Origin: Irpex lacteus
Taxonomy: Eukaryota; Basidiomycota; Agaricomycetes; Polyporales; Irpicaceae
Assembly (NCBI GenBank): GCA_001986395.2
Contig: MQVO02000058.1
Coordinates: 1-64,000 of the forward strand
Direction: 5' to 3'
DNA length: 64,000 nucleotides
Part shown: in pieces, positions 21,287 through 33,034 of the stretch
Numbering within the stretch: the stretch's first letter is position 1
Layout: each line of letters opens with the position of its first letter
Position numbers and translations under genes: made by a program
The notes under the pieces: generated by a model
The model's input: only the letters and a program-made list of their open reading frames with translations
Databases searched by the model: none
Told to the model about the DNA's origin: nothing

Positions 21287-23288
21287 ATGTTACAGAACAT
21301 ACCCTTTCCCGTGCTACCCGTACCTCCATCATGGTACCCAGGGCATATGACACAATTCACACGGAACCTACCTACTATCCTACGACGTACGGACGTAGTC
21401 CTCGAACTTCGGGATGCCAGACTTCCTCTGACCAGTATCAACCGTAACTTTGAAGGTACGTCCCCGTTTCTTTGCCGTGGTTGTCAGTTGAGGGCGGGTA
21501 GTGAGATGATGGGCATGATGGGGCAGTCGTATGCGCAGGGGAGCTGAGATTGCTTTCCTGATGCTGGTCAAAGGTGGCTACATGAGCGGCATGGGGAAGG
21601 ATGGAGAACACCGGCTCAGCGTCTATAGCTCTGCGTATGCTAAGTCTTGGGAGAAGCAGGGGGATAACGCGTCGGGACTTGGCGTCAGTACCGTAGTGCC
21701 ATTCTTACATGCCACTATGCTTGTGCGTCTGCGTTCGCGACCACACTCCGCGAGACTCGCGTCTTGCGCGTTTCCTGCCAGACAAGGTGCCGAAGTATAT
21801 AACTGACCTGGGATAAAATTTTCAGGTGCCTTGCGCAAATGGAGGCTGGAAAGGGCGGGGCCGAAGCTTGCTTCCCGCCTGCCTTCTACGCCACTCAATC
21901 AAACGCCTGGCTCTAGGGCATACGGCGCTACCTGCGAAAGGATCGTAGTTTTCAACAAGCGCGACTTGGTCTCAGAATGGGGAATTGAGGTAGGCCGACT
22001 CCCACAGCTTCAAACGAGCGGATACTGAAGTATAGGCTTTAGTAGCCGTTTCGAAAAGCTATGGCAAACAAATACCCCGACCAAACCGTGTTCTTCGCAT
22101 CGTGGAATCACAGACACGACGTCAAGAGGCTCAGCAACTTGCTCATCGGTATGTTGACTCAGCGACCGCCCCCCTCGCTGAAACTGCCATCCTTGATTTA
22201 CTGATGAAATGTCTGATGTACGTAACACAGACATAGCAAAGCAGAGCCCGGACGCACCAGAGATGAATGTCCTTGTGGTAGGTATGCCCAACGTCGGAAA
22301 GTCGACACTACTTAATGCTCTCAGAAGTACCGGCATATCTGGCCGTAAGTTTTGCGTCTAGTCTATTATGTTGTTTTCTTAGTTTTCCCTTACATGCATG
22401 ACCTCCAGCGACACCGAAGGCTCTGCGCACCTCTGCGCAGCCTGGAATGACGCGGGCACTCTCTACTCGTCTTAAGCTATGTGAGGATCCGCTGGTTTAT
22501 TCCTTCGACAGCCCAGGTGTCATGCTGCCTTTCCTTGGTCGTGGCGACAGAGGAGCTGAAAGAGGGGTCAAGCTGGCCTTGATAGGTTTGTTCAGTTTTA
22601 TTCGATGCACTTCCAGGTTACTGAATTATTCATACGCGGGCTGTCTACGTTCACTGTTTGCGTGTACGTTTTAGCTGGAATAAAAGAGGGCCTCTATGAC
22701 GTCGAGTCGCTTGCCTCATACCTTTTGTACCGATTCAATATCTTGGATCCTATGGGTGCGTTCTCCCTCCCATTGTGCAGTACTACTTACTGACTAGCGA
22801 CATGACGGTCAGCACCCGCCTATCTTACACTGCTGCCGGAAGGAACAAAACCCACTGGAGATATATACGAATTCCTTGACGCGTTGGCACATCGTCTCTC
22901 GATGATAAAGAAAGGCGGTATACCCGACCAGACACGTGCAGCTGTATGGTTCGTCAACTGGTGGCGGGATCAGGGTAGTCGACTATCAGCATCGGCGCCA
23001 TTGATAGTACGCAATTCTTCCGACCATGAATCGTCATTGACGCAAAGGCGTGGATGGGGATTCGACTTTGAGTGGTCGGTAGACCATACTGAAGTGACGA
23101 ATTACGACGATAAAGTGGTCCAACGGAAGATGGAAGAATGCATCGATGCGTTTGAGGCGGAGTCTAAGCAAGAAGAAGAAGAAGGCGAGACAGTCAGCTC
23201 TACGCAGGAGAAGAAGAAGGCTAGAGAGCAACTGATTGCGAAGAGAATGGCTCGATCGAAAGCCAGGGCTATGCGAAAAGGTCACTGA
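21287..23288 (+). CDS. MTG1: Mitochondrial ribosome-assembly GTPase 1
   Basis: A circularly permuted GTPase of the YlqF/MTG1 family that acts at the inner mitochondrial membrane in late assembly of the large mitoribosomal subunit. The first exon gives PPSWYPGHMTQFTRNLPTIL and DVVLELRDARLPL, hallmarks of the family. The G motifs occur in permuted order: G4 as FNKRDL, then G1 GMPNVGKST, G2 region PGMTR, and G3 DSPGVM. About eight exons join in phase, including exons at about 22033-22148 and 22232-22343. The C-terminus is Lys/Arg-rich (EKKKAREQLIAKRMARSKARAMRKGH). The first intron (21456-21825, 370 bases) is far longer than the others. A 20-base perfect tandem duplication includes the stop codon (see 23269-23308). 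Confidence 0.93.
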
Positions 23289-23308
23289 CTATGCGAAAAG
23301 GTCACTGA
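23269..23308 (+). repeat. 20-bp perfect tandem duplication over the MTG1 stop codon
   Basis: The unit CTATGCGAAAAGGTCACTGA occurs twice in direct succession (23269-23288, 23289-23308). The first copy encodes the last residues and the TGA of MTG1. The second lies in the 3' UTR and has no effect on the protein. Confidence 0.95.
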
Positions 23309-24542
23309 TAAGTCAAGCATTAGATTCACTTAGAGCGAGCAAGATCGGCCACACTTAAGCCGCTAAAAAACTATGGGTGGGTGGTAATACTCTCCAGATA
23401 GTTGGGTAATCTTATTTATTGTAGCCTGTTTTTTCCAGCGTACTACCTCGGATTTATACTCATCGTACTTTCGCAAATTTAATTGTTTATTTTACTTGTC
23501 GAATAAACCATATTTCACAGATCGATCATAGCGGAGAGGCGAAGCTAGGATCATTGTCGAGAGATTTCAACGGCGCACGCCGTCCGGGCCTGGGATAACG
23601 GCTTGCGTACCTGCAAAGGAGGCGTAACAGTATCCGTTCCAACAAGACTGAGGGAGTGCTACCAGCCACCAATTACCTTACTCGTATTCCTCACAACAGA
23701 CCAAGAAGTTTCATTTTCGAGCCGTAGCGTAATCTCGCATGCTATCTGTGATGGTGACTGCCCCAATCGTTCACGCTACTCCCGGGATGTGACAGCCGCG
23801 TCTGAAGGGACGACATGACAAGCTAGGAACCAGGAGTGGTCACAAGGTCTCAGCCATGTATTTCCCCCGCAGGTCACACGCGGATCGCAGCATAGTCAGG
23901 CAGCCAACGACATGACGAGGTCAATGCTACCAGGCCTCGACCTTTGTGAACTGGCGTCGATGTGATTAAAGAAGTAGGCGAAGTCCGAGGGTAACATCCA
24001 ATAGTTCTGCCAGACGCTGCCGAGGACCAATGGCAAGCTTCTGGCCCCTTCCATTTCGCGCCCAAGTCTAAGGAGCCTGAGAGAGTGGTCACAAGCGGAA
24101 CTGTACGTTTGAGGCATATACCGTAACACACTCCCGTCAGTATTGAGATGACAAGGTTCAGGATCGAGCCGGAGGAATGAGAGCAAGGCGATTGGTGTAC
24201 CCACGAACGATCGTGGAAGATAACAACTGTTTGAGGAAGCGACAGTCGAAAGACGTGGATCCGCGCTCGCCGTGCATCGTTCGATATGATATGTAAGCCA
24301 TAGTTTGCGCAGTGAGGACAGCGTGACACCGTTGTGGCGTTGCAATGAACGGAAGTTGTCGTAGTTTGATTGTCTTATTGTTACGATTCCATTTCAATGG
24401 GGCTATACATTTTCCAACCGGAAATCATGATGATATGACGAGACGGAAAAGATGAATCACGAGCAAAACACTATCTTATGGTACATATTACAACCCCGGA
24501 AAACAGTGTACAATACAGCAGAAAGACATGAGTCGGATGAGT
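23309..24542. other. Convergent spacer MTG1 / RPB11; no gene seen
   Basis: About 1.2 kb between two convergent genes. Two overlapping minus-strand frames of about 150 codons (24345-23874) lack motifs and splice partners, so I do not call a gene. Confidence 0.4.
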
Positions 24543-25093
24543 CTAGAAGTCCAAATAATCTCTGCCACCGGGCCAAGCGTTGTCCACGTTGCTGCCAGCT
24601 CCGTACGGACCTTCTTGAGCGCCCTCAGTGTCCCTGAACGTGAACTCTCGTCTGAACTTGGCTTCGAGAGAAGCTAGTGTAGCGATAAGCTTCTGGCAAG
24701 CTTGCTCAAGGAGTGCGGTGGGTGTGACAGAACCGTCGGTTTGGATCTTGATGAGGAAGTAAGGCTGGAGGGGGTGAGGGACCTTGTAACCAGCGAACAA
24801 GATCTGAGGCATGGCGAGGAGTTGACTAGTAATTAGGTGAGAGACTGCTTGGCGCATAGACATGAGTTTAGGTCGGGATGGCGTACGCTCGCAGCATGTT
24901 TCCGAGGGTGTGGTCCTGCTTGACAATCTTTATTGTAGCAGCGTTAGGGATTTTAGTGTCTTCTGTAACCTCAACTCTGCGCAAGTCAAAGTGCCTCGTG
25001 GTCAGTTTTTCAACAGTGACAGGAGCTATATATCACGCACGGCTTCTCGCCTTCGTCAAGAACATAAAGCTCATATCGATTTGGTGCATTCAT
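24543..25093 (-). CDS. RPB11: RNA polymerase II subunit RPB11
   Basis: A core Pol II subunit that dimerises with RPB3, the pair corresponding to the bacterial alpha dimer. Three exons: 25093-25041, 24976-24887, 24825-24543. They total 426 bases and encode 141 residues. The start MNAPNRYELYVLDEGEK fits the family. The central KIPNAATIKIVKQDHTLGNMLRAQLL and YKVPHPLQPYFLIKIQTDG segments are the classic RPB11 dimerisation fold. The C-terminal extension (GPYGAGSNVDNAWPGG) is slightly longer than in yeast. The gene is divergent from the ribosomal protein gene at 25782. Confidence 0.95.
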
Positions 25094-25781
25094 ATTGTGG
25101 GTCTACATGCGCCGTAGGACAAGAATTGTCATTGGCCGGAAGTACGAGATGGTTCATTAGGGAAACATGGACCTCAGCCGTAACGAGGCGAGGCACAGTG
25201 GGCTTCTGTTCGCGACTATGAACCAAGAGCTTACCTGCTTCTACCAACCTAAAGATACAACAGGTTGTCAGTCTCCGGGATAACGCAACGTTAAAAAGAA
25301 AGTTCAGAACACGAGTTGTGATCACGGTATATCATTGACAATAAATAATGGCAATAATGCCGGGCATCATAACGCAACGATCAGAGTGTTTGCTCACCTT
25401 GCCTTCCAATGTGGTGGACGTCGTCGTCGGGGTCCAAGCAACCACGCGCCTCCACGCGCCTGAAACTTTGGGCGCATGTTTGATGTGTTTATGTCTATTT
25501 GGCAATAGGCGCTAACGCCGCCGCAGACATTGGCAAGGGCAATCCTCACAGCGACCGCAAGCCGACACCACCCTCCTCAAGGTCAGTATGCCCGCCTTTC
25601 GCTCTCCGGACGTCGTACAGTACACTCTATGCATCCCTGGCTCTCCGTTGGACGTTGATTCAGGCCGAGAAATGGACCCTGTGATGCTGGATGGACTGGA
25701 CGACCTTTGGATGACACTCTTGCGCGCAATCTACTCAGAATGCTGATCTCGTTTCTTGCTCCCCTTCCTTTTGTATAGAAA
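25094..25781. other. Divergent promoter region RPB11 / RPL28
   Basis: About 690 bases shared by two oppositely transcribed housekeeping genes. A polypyrimidine-AG (CTTTTGTATAG) ends four bases before the RPL28 ATG, suggesting an intron in the RPL28 5' UTR. The upstream non-coding exon may be near 25500-25580, ending AAG before GTCAGT. No separate gene is seen. Confidence 0.45.
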
Positions 25782-26411
25782 ATGCCGACACGGTTCTCCA
25801 AGACTCGCAAACACCGCGGCCACGTCTCCGCCGGTCACGGTCGTGTTGGCAAGCACCGCAAGCATCCCGGAGGTCGTGGTCTTGCTGGTGGCCAGCACCA
25901 CCACAGGTGCGTTTGTCTCGTGTCAAGGGAGGCTCTAAGCATTGAAATCTGAACTGCAATGATTCTGCTCTCATCATAAAGAACTAACTTCGATAAGTAC
26001 CATCCTGGTTACTTCGGTAAGGTTGGTATGCGCCACTTCCACTTGACCCGCAACCTTTACTGGCGATCAACTATCAACGTCGACAAGCTCTGGACGCTTG
26101 TTCCCGCTGAGGAGAAGGAGGGTTTGAACGAGAATTCAGAAGTTGTGCCTGTTATCGACGCTCTCCGTCACGGGTACACAAAGGTTTTGGGCAATGGACA
26201 GTGCGTAAATTGATTTTTCTCAATTTTTCGGAATCCTAATCTGCGTGTTCAGGCTTCCTAAGCTTCCCTTCATCGTAAAAGCCCGCTTCGTGTCGAAGAA
26301 GGCAGAGTGAGTACTTTCGGAGTTTCTATGCTAGTTCCAGTATTCACATGGATGCAATTTTTCAGGGAGAAGATTAAGGAGGCTGGCGGTGTTGTAAAGC
26401 TTGTTGCATAA
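25782..26411 (+). CDS. RPL28: 60S ribosomal protein uL15 (L28 / L27a)
   Basis: Cytosolic large-subunit ribosomal protein. Four exons: 25782-25906, 25982-26200, 26253-26306, 26366-26411. They total 444 bases and encode 147 residues, the usual length. The N-terminus [20 protein letters not shown] and the [13 protein letters not shown] motif are diagnostic, followed by [17 protein letters not shown]. The C-terminus ends [14 protein letters not shown] close to the second exon is not the splice junction; the exon begins at AACTAACTTCGATAAG, giving [10 protein letters not shown]. It is probably preceded by a 5' UTR intron. Confidence 0.97.
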
Positions 26412-27352
26412 TCGATTTCCACTCGCTCTCCTTTTCTCTGTCTGTTTCTCTCTATTCATGCTCCATCGCACACATGCATATGGCAAGGCTATATATGTAT
26501 AACATGCCTCCCACATAGGACTGACCTCAAGATACACCATTCGACTTGTTACTGTTCAGGATAGAACTCTCTCAATGTTTCGAGGGCAGTGCGAACTCTT
26601 AAGCAACCTGTCGCTCGACGATCCCATTTGAGTCAAAGGTTCAAAATACCAACGAGATTTGAAGAATGTTCCCAGTACTTCAAGAAGATCTACACAAACA
26701 TTAATATTGCATTTGCTGTGCACCGCTCTGTCGATTCTCAGACGCACAGATTGGGCACAGACTGGCACAGGTCCTTTTTAAGCGCCTACGCTCAAATACT
26801 TGTCCGAGTCTGTGCCTCGTGCCAAAGGTTCAGTAATACCGCGACTCCATCGAAGCTTAAGGTAGGTGGTATGAACTCTAATCATAGTAAGTACACCGAC
26901 TTCTTCTACGGTGATACCCAGAGCTCATGTTGCGCACTCGTGAGAATCCGACCAGGAGTCCACGACTTGCTCGCGTAGTGTTGACATCCGCGAAATGTCA
27001 ATCTATCTACTGTGCCTGGGAAGATGTCGGCCTTGCTCGACCACCTGATTTCTACCACTACTCCAATGGAGACAGCCTCAGGGAAGTGATTCAAACTCTA
27101 ATCAAAGTTAGCATACAAGACTCTCGTACTGGAATGCCCTGAGCTTACAGTACAGTATGCTGTGCCTTCGTTCCTCCGAGTACTTCGATAATAGTACTGC
27201 CACGCAAACGAAGACGGGTGGCTCGAACTAAGCCAAAGTAAGTACATAAAGTTCTCGCTCTGGGACTACTGTGACACCGTGGAAGGAGCCTGACCAGGAC
27301 CAGATCGACTACCTCAATACCTGCTGGTGATGGACTCGACTTAGAGTTAGTA
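26412..27352 (+). repeat. Degenerate promoter-module repeats upstream of the lectin gene
   Basis: No gene is seen in this spacer. A short module resembling CTAA..CAAAGTAAGTACATAAAG appears four times: about 26878, 27096, 27225 and 27340. It is usually followed by GTTCTCG- or ACTCTCG-like sequence. The last copy contains the TATA box of the lectin gene. Spacing is irregular (about 218, 129 and 115 bases). It may be a decayed tandem duplication of the lectin promoter. Confidence 0.45.
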
Positions 27353-27360
27353 TATAAAAG
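27353..27360 (+). promoter_or_regulatory. TATA box of the beta-trefoil lectin gene
   Basis: TATAAAAG lies 87-94 bases upstream of the ATG at 27447, within the last copy of the repeated module described for 26412-27352. Confidence 0.6.
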
Positions 27361-27446
27361 TTCGCCTCTAGTTTTCAGTTGTAATCAGAGTCCTCATCAC
27401 CATCCTCTCTGTCTTCTTCAACTTTCACCAAGAAAATCAAGCCACA

Positions 27447-28354
27447 ATGGCCTCCGAGGAACTCACAGACGGTGTCTGTACGTATCGTCTAGTACCGTAT
27501 CGTGACTATTATGACCACTCACATGATGCAGACTTTATCCAGAACATTCGTACCGGCACGGTCTTGACCCTCAAGTATGTTCTCTAGCTTAAAGTCGTGA
27601 CGTTCGGCTGAGATTTTACACTCACCCAGCGGAGGGTCCCCCGTCGATGGTACGTATCCTGCTCCTCCATGAACACAGCAAACGTGGATTGATTGAAACA
27701 TATCAAGGCACTAGTGTTGAAGGGACTGCGAAGCGCGAGCTCAGTGACGCCTGGGTTCCCGCTCAGCTCTGGATACTCACCAAGACCGACAGCAACACCT
27801 ACGCTGTTCAAAATGGAAACAGCCGCACGTACTTGGCCGTCACAGATGGTACGTCTGCATGGCTTGTCATAGCTCAGAGATTTCCTGCTCATTTCAACAT
27901 GATCGTTAGGCTATCCAGGGGGCGGTATGCCTGTCATAGGTAGCCGACCTACTGGTGTCGATACTGACCGCTGGAGGTTCATTCGTAACGCCAAGAAAAC
28001 AGCATACATGTACGTTCCTATGATCATGTTATTTGTCCCGGCATCTACTTGACTGCTTATATCCTACGATGTTCCATAACCCATAAAGTATCACGAACGT
28101 GATGGCGGACAGTGAGCATCTGGAAATTCTCCTTCATCGGTATTACTTACGACTAACAATGAACACAATGTCAAGTGTCCATTGACCTCTATCGCGGGTA
28201 AGCACCAGAATATGTATGTTTTGCGCGCCGTGATATCTAACCCGACTCTTATCTACTTACAACTGAAAGCGGTACCGCTGATGGTACAGAGGTGTATGGA
28301 TCCAGAACCTACGCCGACAAGGAGGATCAACTATGGCAGCTCGTCCGTATTTGA
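27447..28354 (+). CDS. Ricin-B-like beta-trefoil lectin, intracellular
   Basis: A probable carbohydrate-binding protein of the fungal beta-trefoil lectin type, a fold often found in small cytosolic fruiting-body lectins. Eight short exons: 27447-27477, 27532-27574, 27630-27649, 27708-27848, 27910-28009, 28089-28111, 28176-28197, 28270-28354. They total 465 bases and encode 154 residues. The start is MASEELTDGVYFIQNIRTG. Three trefoil units are marked by Trp motifs: AQLWILTK, DRWRFIR and DQLWQLV, the last near the C-terminus. No signal peptide is present and no catalytic domain is attached. Beta-trefoil protease inhibitors of mushrooms have a similar overall shape, so ligand type is open. Confidence 0.7.
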
Positions 28355-28998
28355 ATCCTGACTCTCAAACAGCTCGCCATGGATAGGAATAGCGACGGAA
28401 TCCTGGTATGCCAGTGATCTATCACCGTTGTCTTGATAATATTCATCTGTGTGTCCAGGTCGGGAACCGAGTCAAGTAGAACTCGACTCTGTCGAAGGAA
28501 ATACTACTACTGTTGTACCACTGTTACAAAACCTGCTTCGGCTCATGTGATCGCGTACCAGCAAAAACCCATACATTGTACGAGTTCGAATGGTTCAGGA
28601 TTTATGTGTAATCATCTTCGTTGTCGGAAGGAAAAGGAAAATTGTTTATCAGTGCGGACATTAATATTGAATATTGAATAGTGAAGCTTAGTGAAGCGTT
28701 GAGTTTGGACATTTTCTTTATACCTCCACTCGGCGCTAGTACTCGGCATACGCATGCACGGTAGCGTGGCTAAGTAGTAGCACGCGTTTTGCGTTCTACT
28801 CTCATCCCCATCCGACAGCATCTCGATTCTCCTCCATAGTTTCTTGCCTTCTTACCATTGTTAGACGTTCTGCATTCGCAAAAGTAGACTATTGGAGCAG
28901 TCGCGAGTGACTCTCAAATAACTGAACGACGTATCACGACCCCAGCCGTCAACCAAATATCCTCACTTCTCAGTCCGAAACACCCACCACACACAAAT
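28355..28998. other. Spacer lectin / YRA1; no gene seen
   Basis: About 640 bases, the 3' flank of the lectin gene and the promoter of the RNA-export gene. No credible frame is present. Confidence 0.45.
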
Positions 28999-29970
28999 AT
29001 GCAGGCCAACGCAAACGGACGAAACAGCACGCGTAACTTTCACGGACAGAAGAAACAGTTGTTGAATCAGCAGGCTGGCAGGGCTCCGCCTTCGTGGAAG
29101 CAGCAGCAGAAGACGAACGCGAAGGGAGGGAATGCGAAGAAGAGTAAGATACTGCTGAGCGAGTTGCCAACAGATGTGTCACAGGACGAGGTTGTGGTAA
29201 GTGTTACTTCTTATATCTGTGCTTTGTTATAGTTCGGGTATCAGTGGTAGTGACCACGGTATCTTTGGTTAAGAGGCTACGACGATAACCATTGACTCGT
29301 TCATGTTTAGGCTCTTTTTGCAAAGACCATTGGACCAGTCAACAAGGAAGAAACTTTCATGGTCTATAACAGTCAGGGCACTCCTAGGGGTATGGCGATC
29401 GTAACGTTCCAGCGAGAAGCGGATGCCTACCACGCGCGAGAGAGATACCATGGCAAACTCATCGATTCACGTGAGTGCGTGATCCTTTAGGCCTCTTTTC
29501 CTTGTTTTACAGCTGATTAACGTTGATATTCGCATTCATGATCCTACGTTGGTCCGCTACCTATGCAGGGAGACCGATAAAGATTGAGATTGTGAAAGAC
29601 GAGGATGCACCAAGCCGAGCGCCGCCTCCACCCGCTGCACCACCATCATTACTACAACGACTAGGTGGTGCAACTCCTAAAGGTGCTGCTGCTGCTACTT
29701 CTGGACCGTACGTCTACATCCTCAACTATGTGTCATGGTCGCTTAACTCGCCACCCATGCCCTCTTAGACAACCGAAGAAGCAACAACCTGGAAAGACTG
29801 GGAAGGCACCAACGGCAGCGGCGCAACCTCAGCCTCGTGTGACAGTTGGACGGAAACTGCGCCAGAAGAAGGGTCCACGGCGTGTCAAAAAGGCTCCTGT
29901 GACGGCGCAGCAGCTCGACGCTGATATGGACGCATACAGGGTGGCATCGGAAGAGGCACCCATGGTCTAG
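28999..29970 (+). CDS. YRA1: mRNA export adaptor YRA1 / ALY/REF
   Basis: An RNA-binding adaptor of the TREX complex that hands mRNA to the Mex67 exporter. Four exons join in phase. An Arg/Gly/Gln-rich N-terminus precedes one RRM: RNP2-like SKILLSELPTDVSQDEV, then GTPRGMAIVTFQREADAYHAR as RNP1 region, ending RRPIKIEIV. A Pro/Ala-rich linker and basic patch (GRKLRQKKGPRRVKK) follow. The protein closes with TAQQLDADMDAYR, the typical C-terminal ALY (FoP-like) motif. It ends EEAPMV. Confidence 0.9.
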
Positions 29971-30568
29971 TGCTTGTCATTGTCTGACATTCCTCGACCC
30001 CTTGGTATCGCTGTGCACTTGTGCTTATCCAAGATAGGTTGCGACCCAGAAGTTTTACTTTATGGGACGAAAATTAACTCGAAAACCAGGCCTTTGTCGA
30101 TCATGTCATTGAATACACATCTCTATCTTTACATAGTATTCTCGTACGTTCCCTGGACGCTTGCAGCAGAATCCATACTTTATCTGGCCGCTTTGCAAGA
30201 GGATGCATGCTGTTTCTGCCTCGTGCCCGTTTAGGAAGGCTGCTACTTTGTGGCGCAGGCCAGCACCTGTTCGCCCTGGTTCGCCGTCTACTGCGACATG
30301 TTAGCTACTGGATGAAAAGAGACTCACTCATACCAACAAGCCTATTGTAATGCGTGTCTCTTTTGCGATTTCGACAACTTTGTGGATTACTACTGTAAAA
30401 CCGCTGGAAGCAAAACTCGCGCCGCGGCTGAGCAGGAACGAGCCAAGCATATGTCGGCGGGCGCTCAGATTACTAGCTCGATCTGAGATTAACTCCAGCG
30501 GAGAGATCAGACAGTCCGTCTCTCATCTCTTCTACCACCTTCGACCTCCTCACCTTGGTCAACTCACG
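29971..30568. other. Spacer YRA1 / PFK-2 gene
   Basis: About 600 bases of 3' flank and promoter. An in-frame upstream ATG at 30350 would add 73 residues to the PFK-2 protein, but that segment has no family resemblance, so the start was placed at 30569. Confidence 0.4.
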
Positions 30569-32796
30569 ATGGTTGCGCCTTTATATACAACAGACTCTGG
30601 CTTGCTCTTTCACGCCGGAAAAATCCTGGTATGCACCGTTGGATTACCCGCCAGAGGAAAGACACATATATCTCGGGCACTCGAACGATATCTCAGGTGG
30701 ACGGGTGTCAAAGTGCAAGTCATATCGTTGGGTGATTATAGGAGAAAGGTCTTAGGTAGTGCGCAGAACCTGCCACCCGATTACTTTCACGAAGGTGAGT
30801 CATACCTGCATCTTCCGTTGATGACAGCGTCAACGAGTCAGGTTACTAACATGATGGTGCATGGTCGCGATTAGCGGGAAAGAGCCCGGAAACTCTTGCA
30901 CTTCGGCAGAAGATATTGGTGGGATGCGAACAGATCATCTGGGACTTCTTCAACGCTGGCGGGCAGGTCGTCATCTACGACGCAAACAATGGTACAAGGG
31001 ATAAGAGACGGGACATTGCAGAGAAAGCTGATAAGATGGGCGTACATATCATTTTCCTTGGTGCGTACTACACATACGCCTACGTTTGTAATTGTTACAC
31101 TGAAGGAGGTTTTCTCGTTTAGAATCTATATGCGATAACGAGGACATCATCTTGTCCAACATCAGAGGCGTGAAAATATCTTCGCCGGATGTACGTTATC
31201 CATCTCCCATCCGGTCGATCTAGGCCATGGTATCTGACTCTAATACACGGAAACATAGTATAAGGGATGGGACTCGGACAAGGCCATCGAAGACTACTAT
31301 AGACGCATTCGCGATCACGAGAAGAATTACGAGCCAGTGGACGAAGACAAATGGCCCAGCATACGGATAATGAACGTAAGTATGCATCCTTTCGCTATAT
31401 TACGCCTTCTCACAAGATATATCCATCTCTCTTAGGTCGGGGAGAGGATTATGGTTAACGTACGTTATGCAATTTCCCCATCTTCGTTCGTTCCTTAACA
31501 ATCGATCCTACAATAGGAGATTCGTGGCTACCTGCAGGTGAGTCTCATGCCAATTTCGCAAAATAACAGACGAGACGAAGAGCACTAACCGCATATATCC
31601 ATTGAATGTGTTTTTGTGAATAGTCAAGAATTGTTTTCTTCCTCATGAACATTCACAATCGCTTTCGCACAATCTATTTCGCTCGTGTATGTGCATCTGT
31701 TTACAATCCGTGGATAGCAGCACTGACTTCGGAAGCAGTCTGGGCAATCGCTTATCGAACATTCCTATAAGGCAGATTCCGATCTATCGCCCGCCGGTTG
31801 GGAATATGCGGAAAAGCTCAAGGAGTTCGTCCTCGAGCGACGACAGAAGAGCTTTGAGCAAAGAGGTATCGACGGCTCTGATCGACGTTTGGTGGTATGT
31901 GCACTCTGGCTTGAGTAGTAATCAAAGGACTGAACGAGACACTCGCTCGTAGATATGGACATCTGCACGTCGTCGGTCTCACCACACTGCCTGGCCATTC
32001 CTCACCACTACCGCGTCATCTACTCCTCATCCCTTAGCTCACCCACACTCATCCGCCGCCCTCTCCAGTCTTGCAATGACATCGACCCTCGCGCCATCCG
32101 CAGAACCCCAATTCTCACACTCAGAAATCCCAACTCCTCGCGATCACAAATACCATCATGAGCATCGAGAACCTAAACGTCAAGACAGCACGGCATCACA
32201 AGGTTCTGCACACAGCTCCTCCTCTCACCATTCTACCCACTCGCATCACCCAAGAGTGAAGGTCATCGAGAAACCGCAGATGTCTGAGATCAATCCGGGC
32301 GTATGGGACGGGCTGACGCCAGAGCAAGTGAGAAAGTTCTTCCCGGACGAGTGGGAGAGGTTCGTTAAGGACCCGTATGCGTATCGGGCACCCAGGGCGG
32401 AGAGTTATCATGACTTGTGTGGTATGTTGTCTTCACCCTTGTCATCGACCGGAGGCTGATGCATTTTCTTCAGTTCGCCTCGAACCAATCCTCATCGAAC
32501 TTGAGCGCGAGAAGGAAGACCTCTTGATCATTGGGCATGCTTCTGTCATCCGATGCATAATGGCGTACCTCATCGGCCTGCCGCAATCCGAGATCCCAGC
32601 TATCGAAGTTGCGAGAGGCGACCTCATCGAGGTTGTCCCGACTAGTTACGGTGTGACGAGCACGGCGTTCCACTTCTGGGATGGGCCAGGGAGGAAGGGC
32701 GAAGAAGGAAAAGGTGGCAAGGATGAGAGCAACTTTTACGAGAACTACGCGGAAGACACCAGAGGGAAGAAACAGACGAATGTCGTCGAAGTTTAG
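30569..32796 (+). CDS. 6-phosphofructo-2-kinase / fructose-2,6-bisphosphatase-like, phosphatase site altered
   Basis: Makes fructose 2,6-bisphosphate, the activator of phosphofructokinase-1, in the cytosol. The kinase half is complete: start MVAPLYTTDSG, P-loop GLPARGKT, LGDYRRKVLG, VIYDANNGTRDKRRDI, and FLESICDNEDII. About ten exons include very short ones, for example VGERIMVN (about 31438-31459) and EIRGYLQ (about 31518-31538). The phosphatase half is recognisable (DSDLSPAGWEYAEKL, IIGHASVIRCIMAYL). Its first catalytic motif, RHGES in active enzymes, reads RSGQS across the splice ending near 31738. The acid region CEEMT reads WDGLT. A Ser/His-rich insertion (about residues 290-350) splits the phosphatase half. 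Loss of the His resembles yeast Pfk26, a kinase without useful phosphatase activity. The enzyme is therefore inferred to be a one-way kinase. Confidence 0.88.
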
Positions 32797-33034
32797 GAGC
32801 ACTCACATCTGGAATTGTCAGCGGGTAAAGAATACGTGACAACTAGACGTCGTGATTGAAACTGTCGACTCATCTACCTAGCTGTTCTGGTTCACAGGGA
32901 TGGCCATGTTGCATAAGCACAAACTACTCAATCTATGTATACGACGCCTTTCCACTCGAACCAACGCATTCGCACACAAAACAAGATTTCCAAATTATTC
33001 ATCCGTAAAAAGTACAAACACATTGGTTTTTGGC

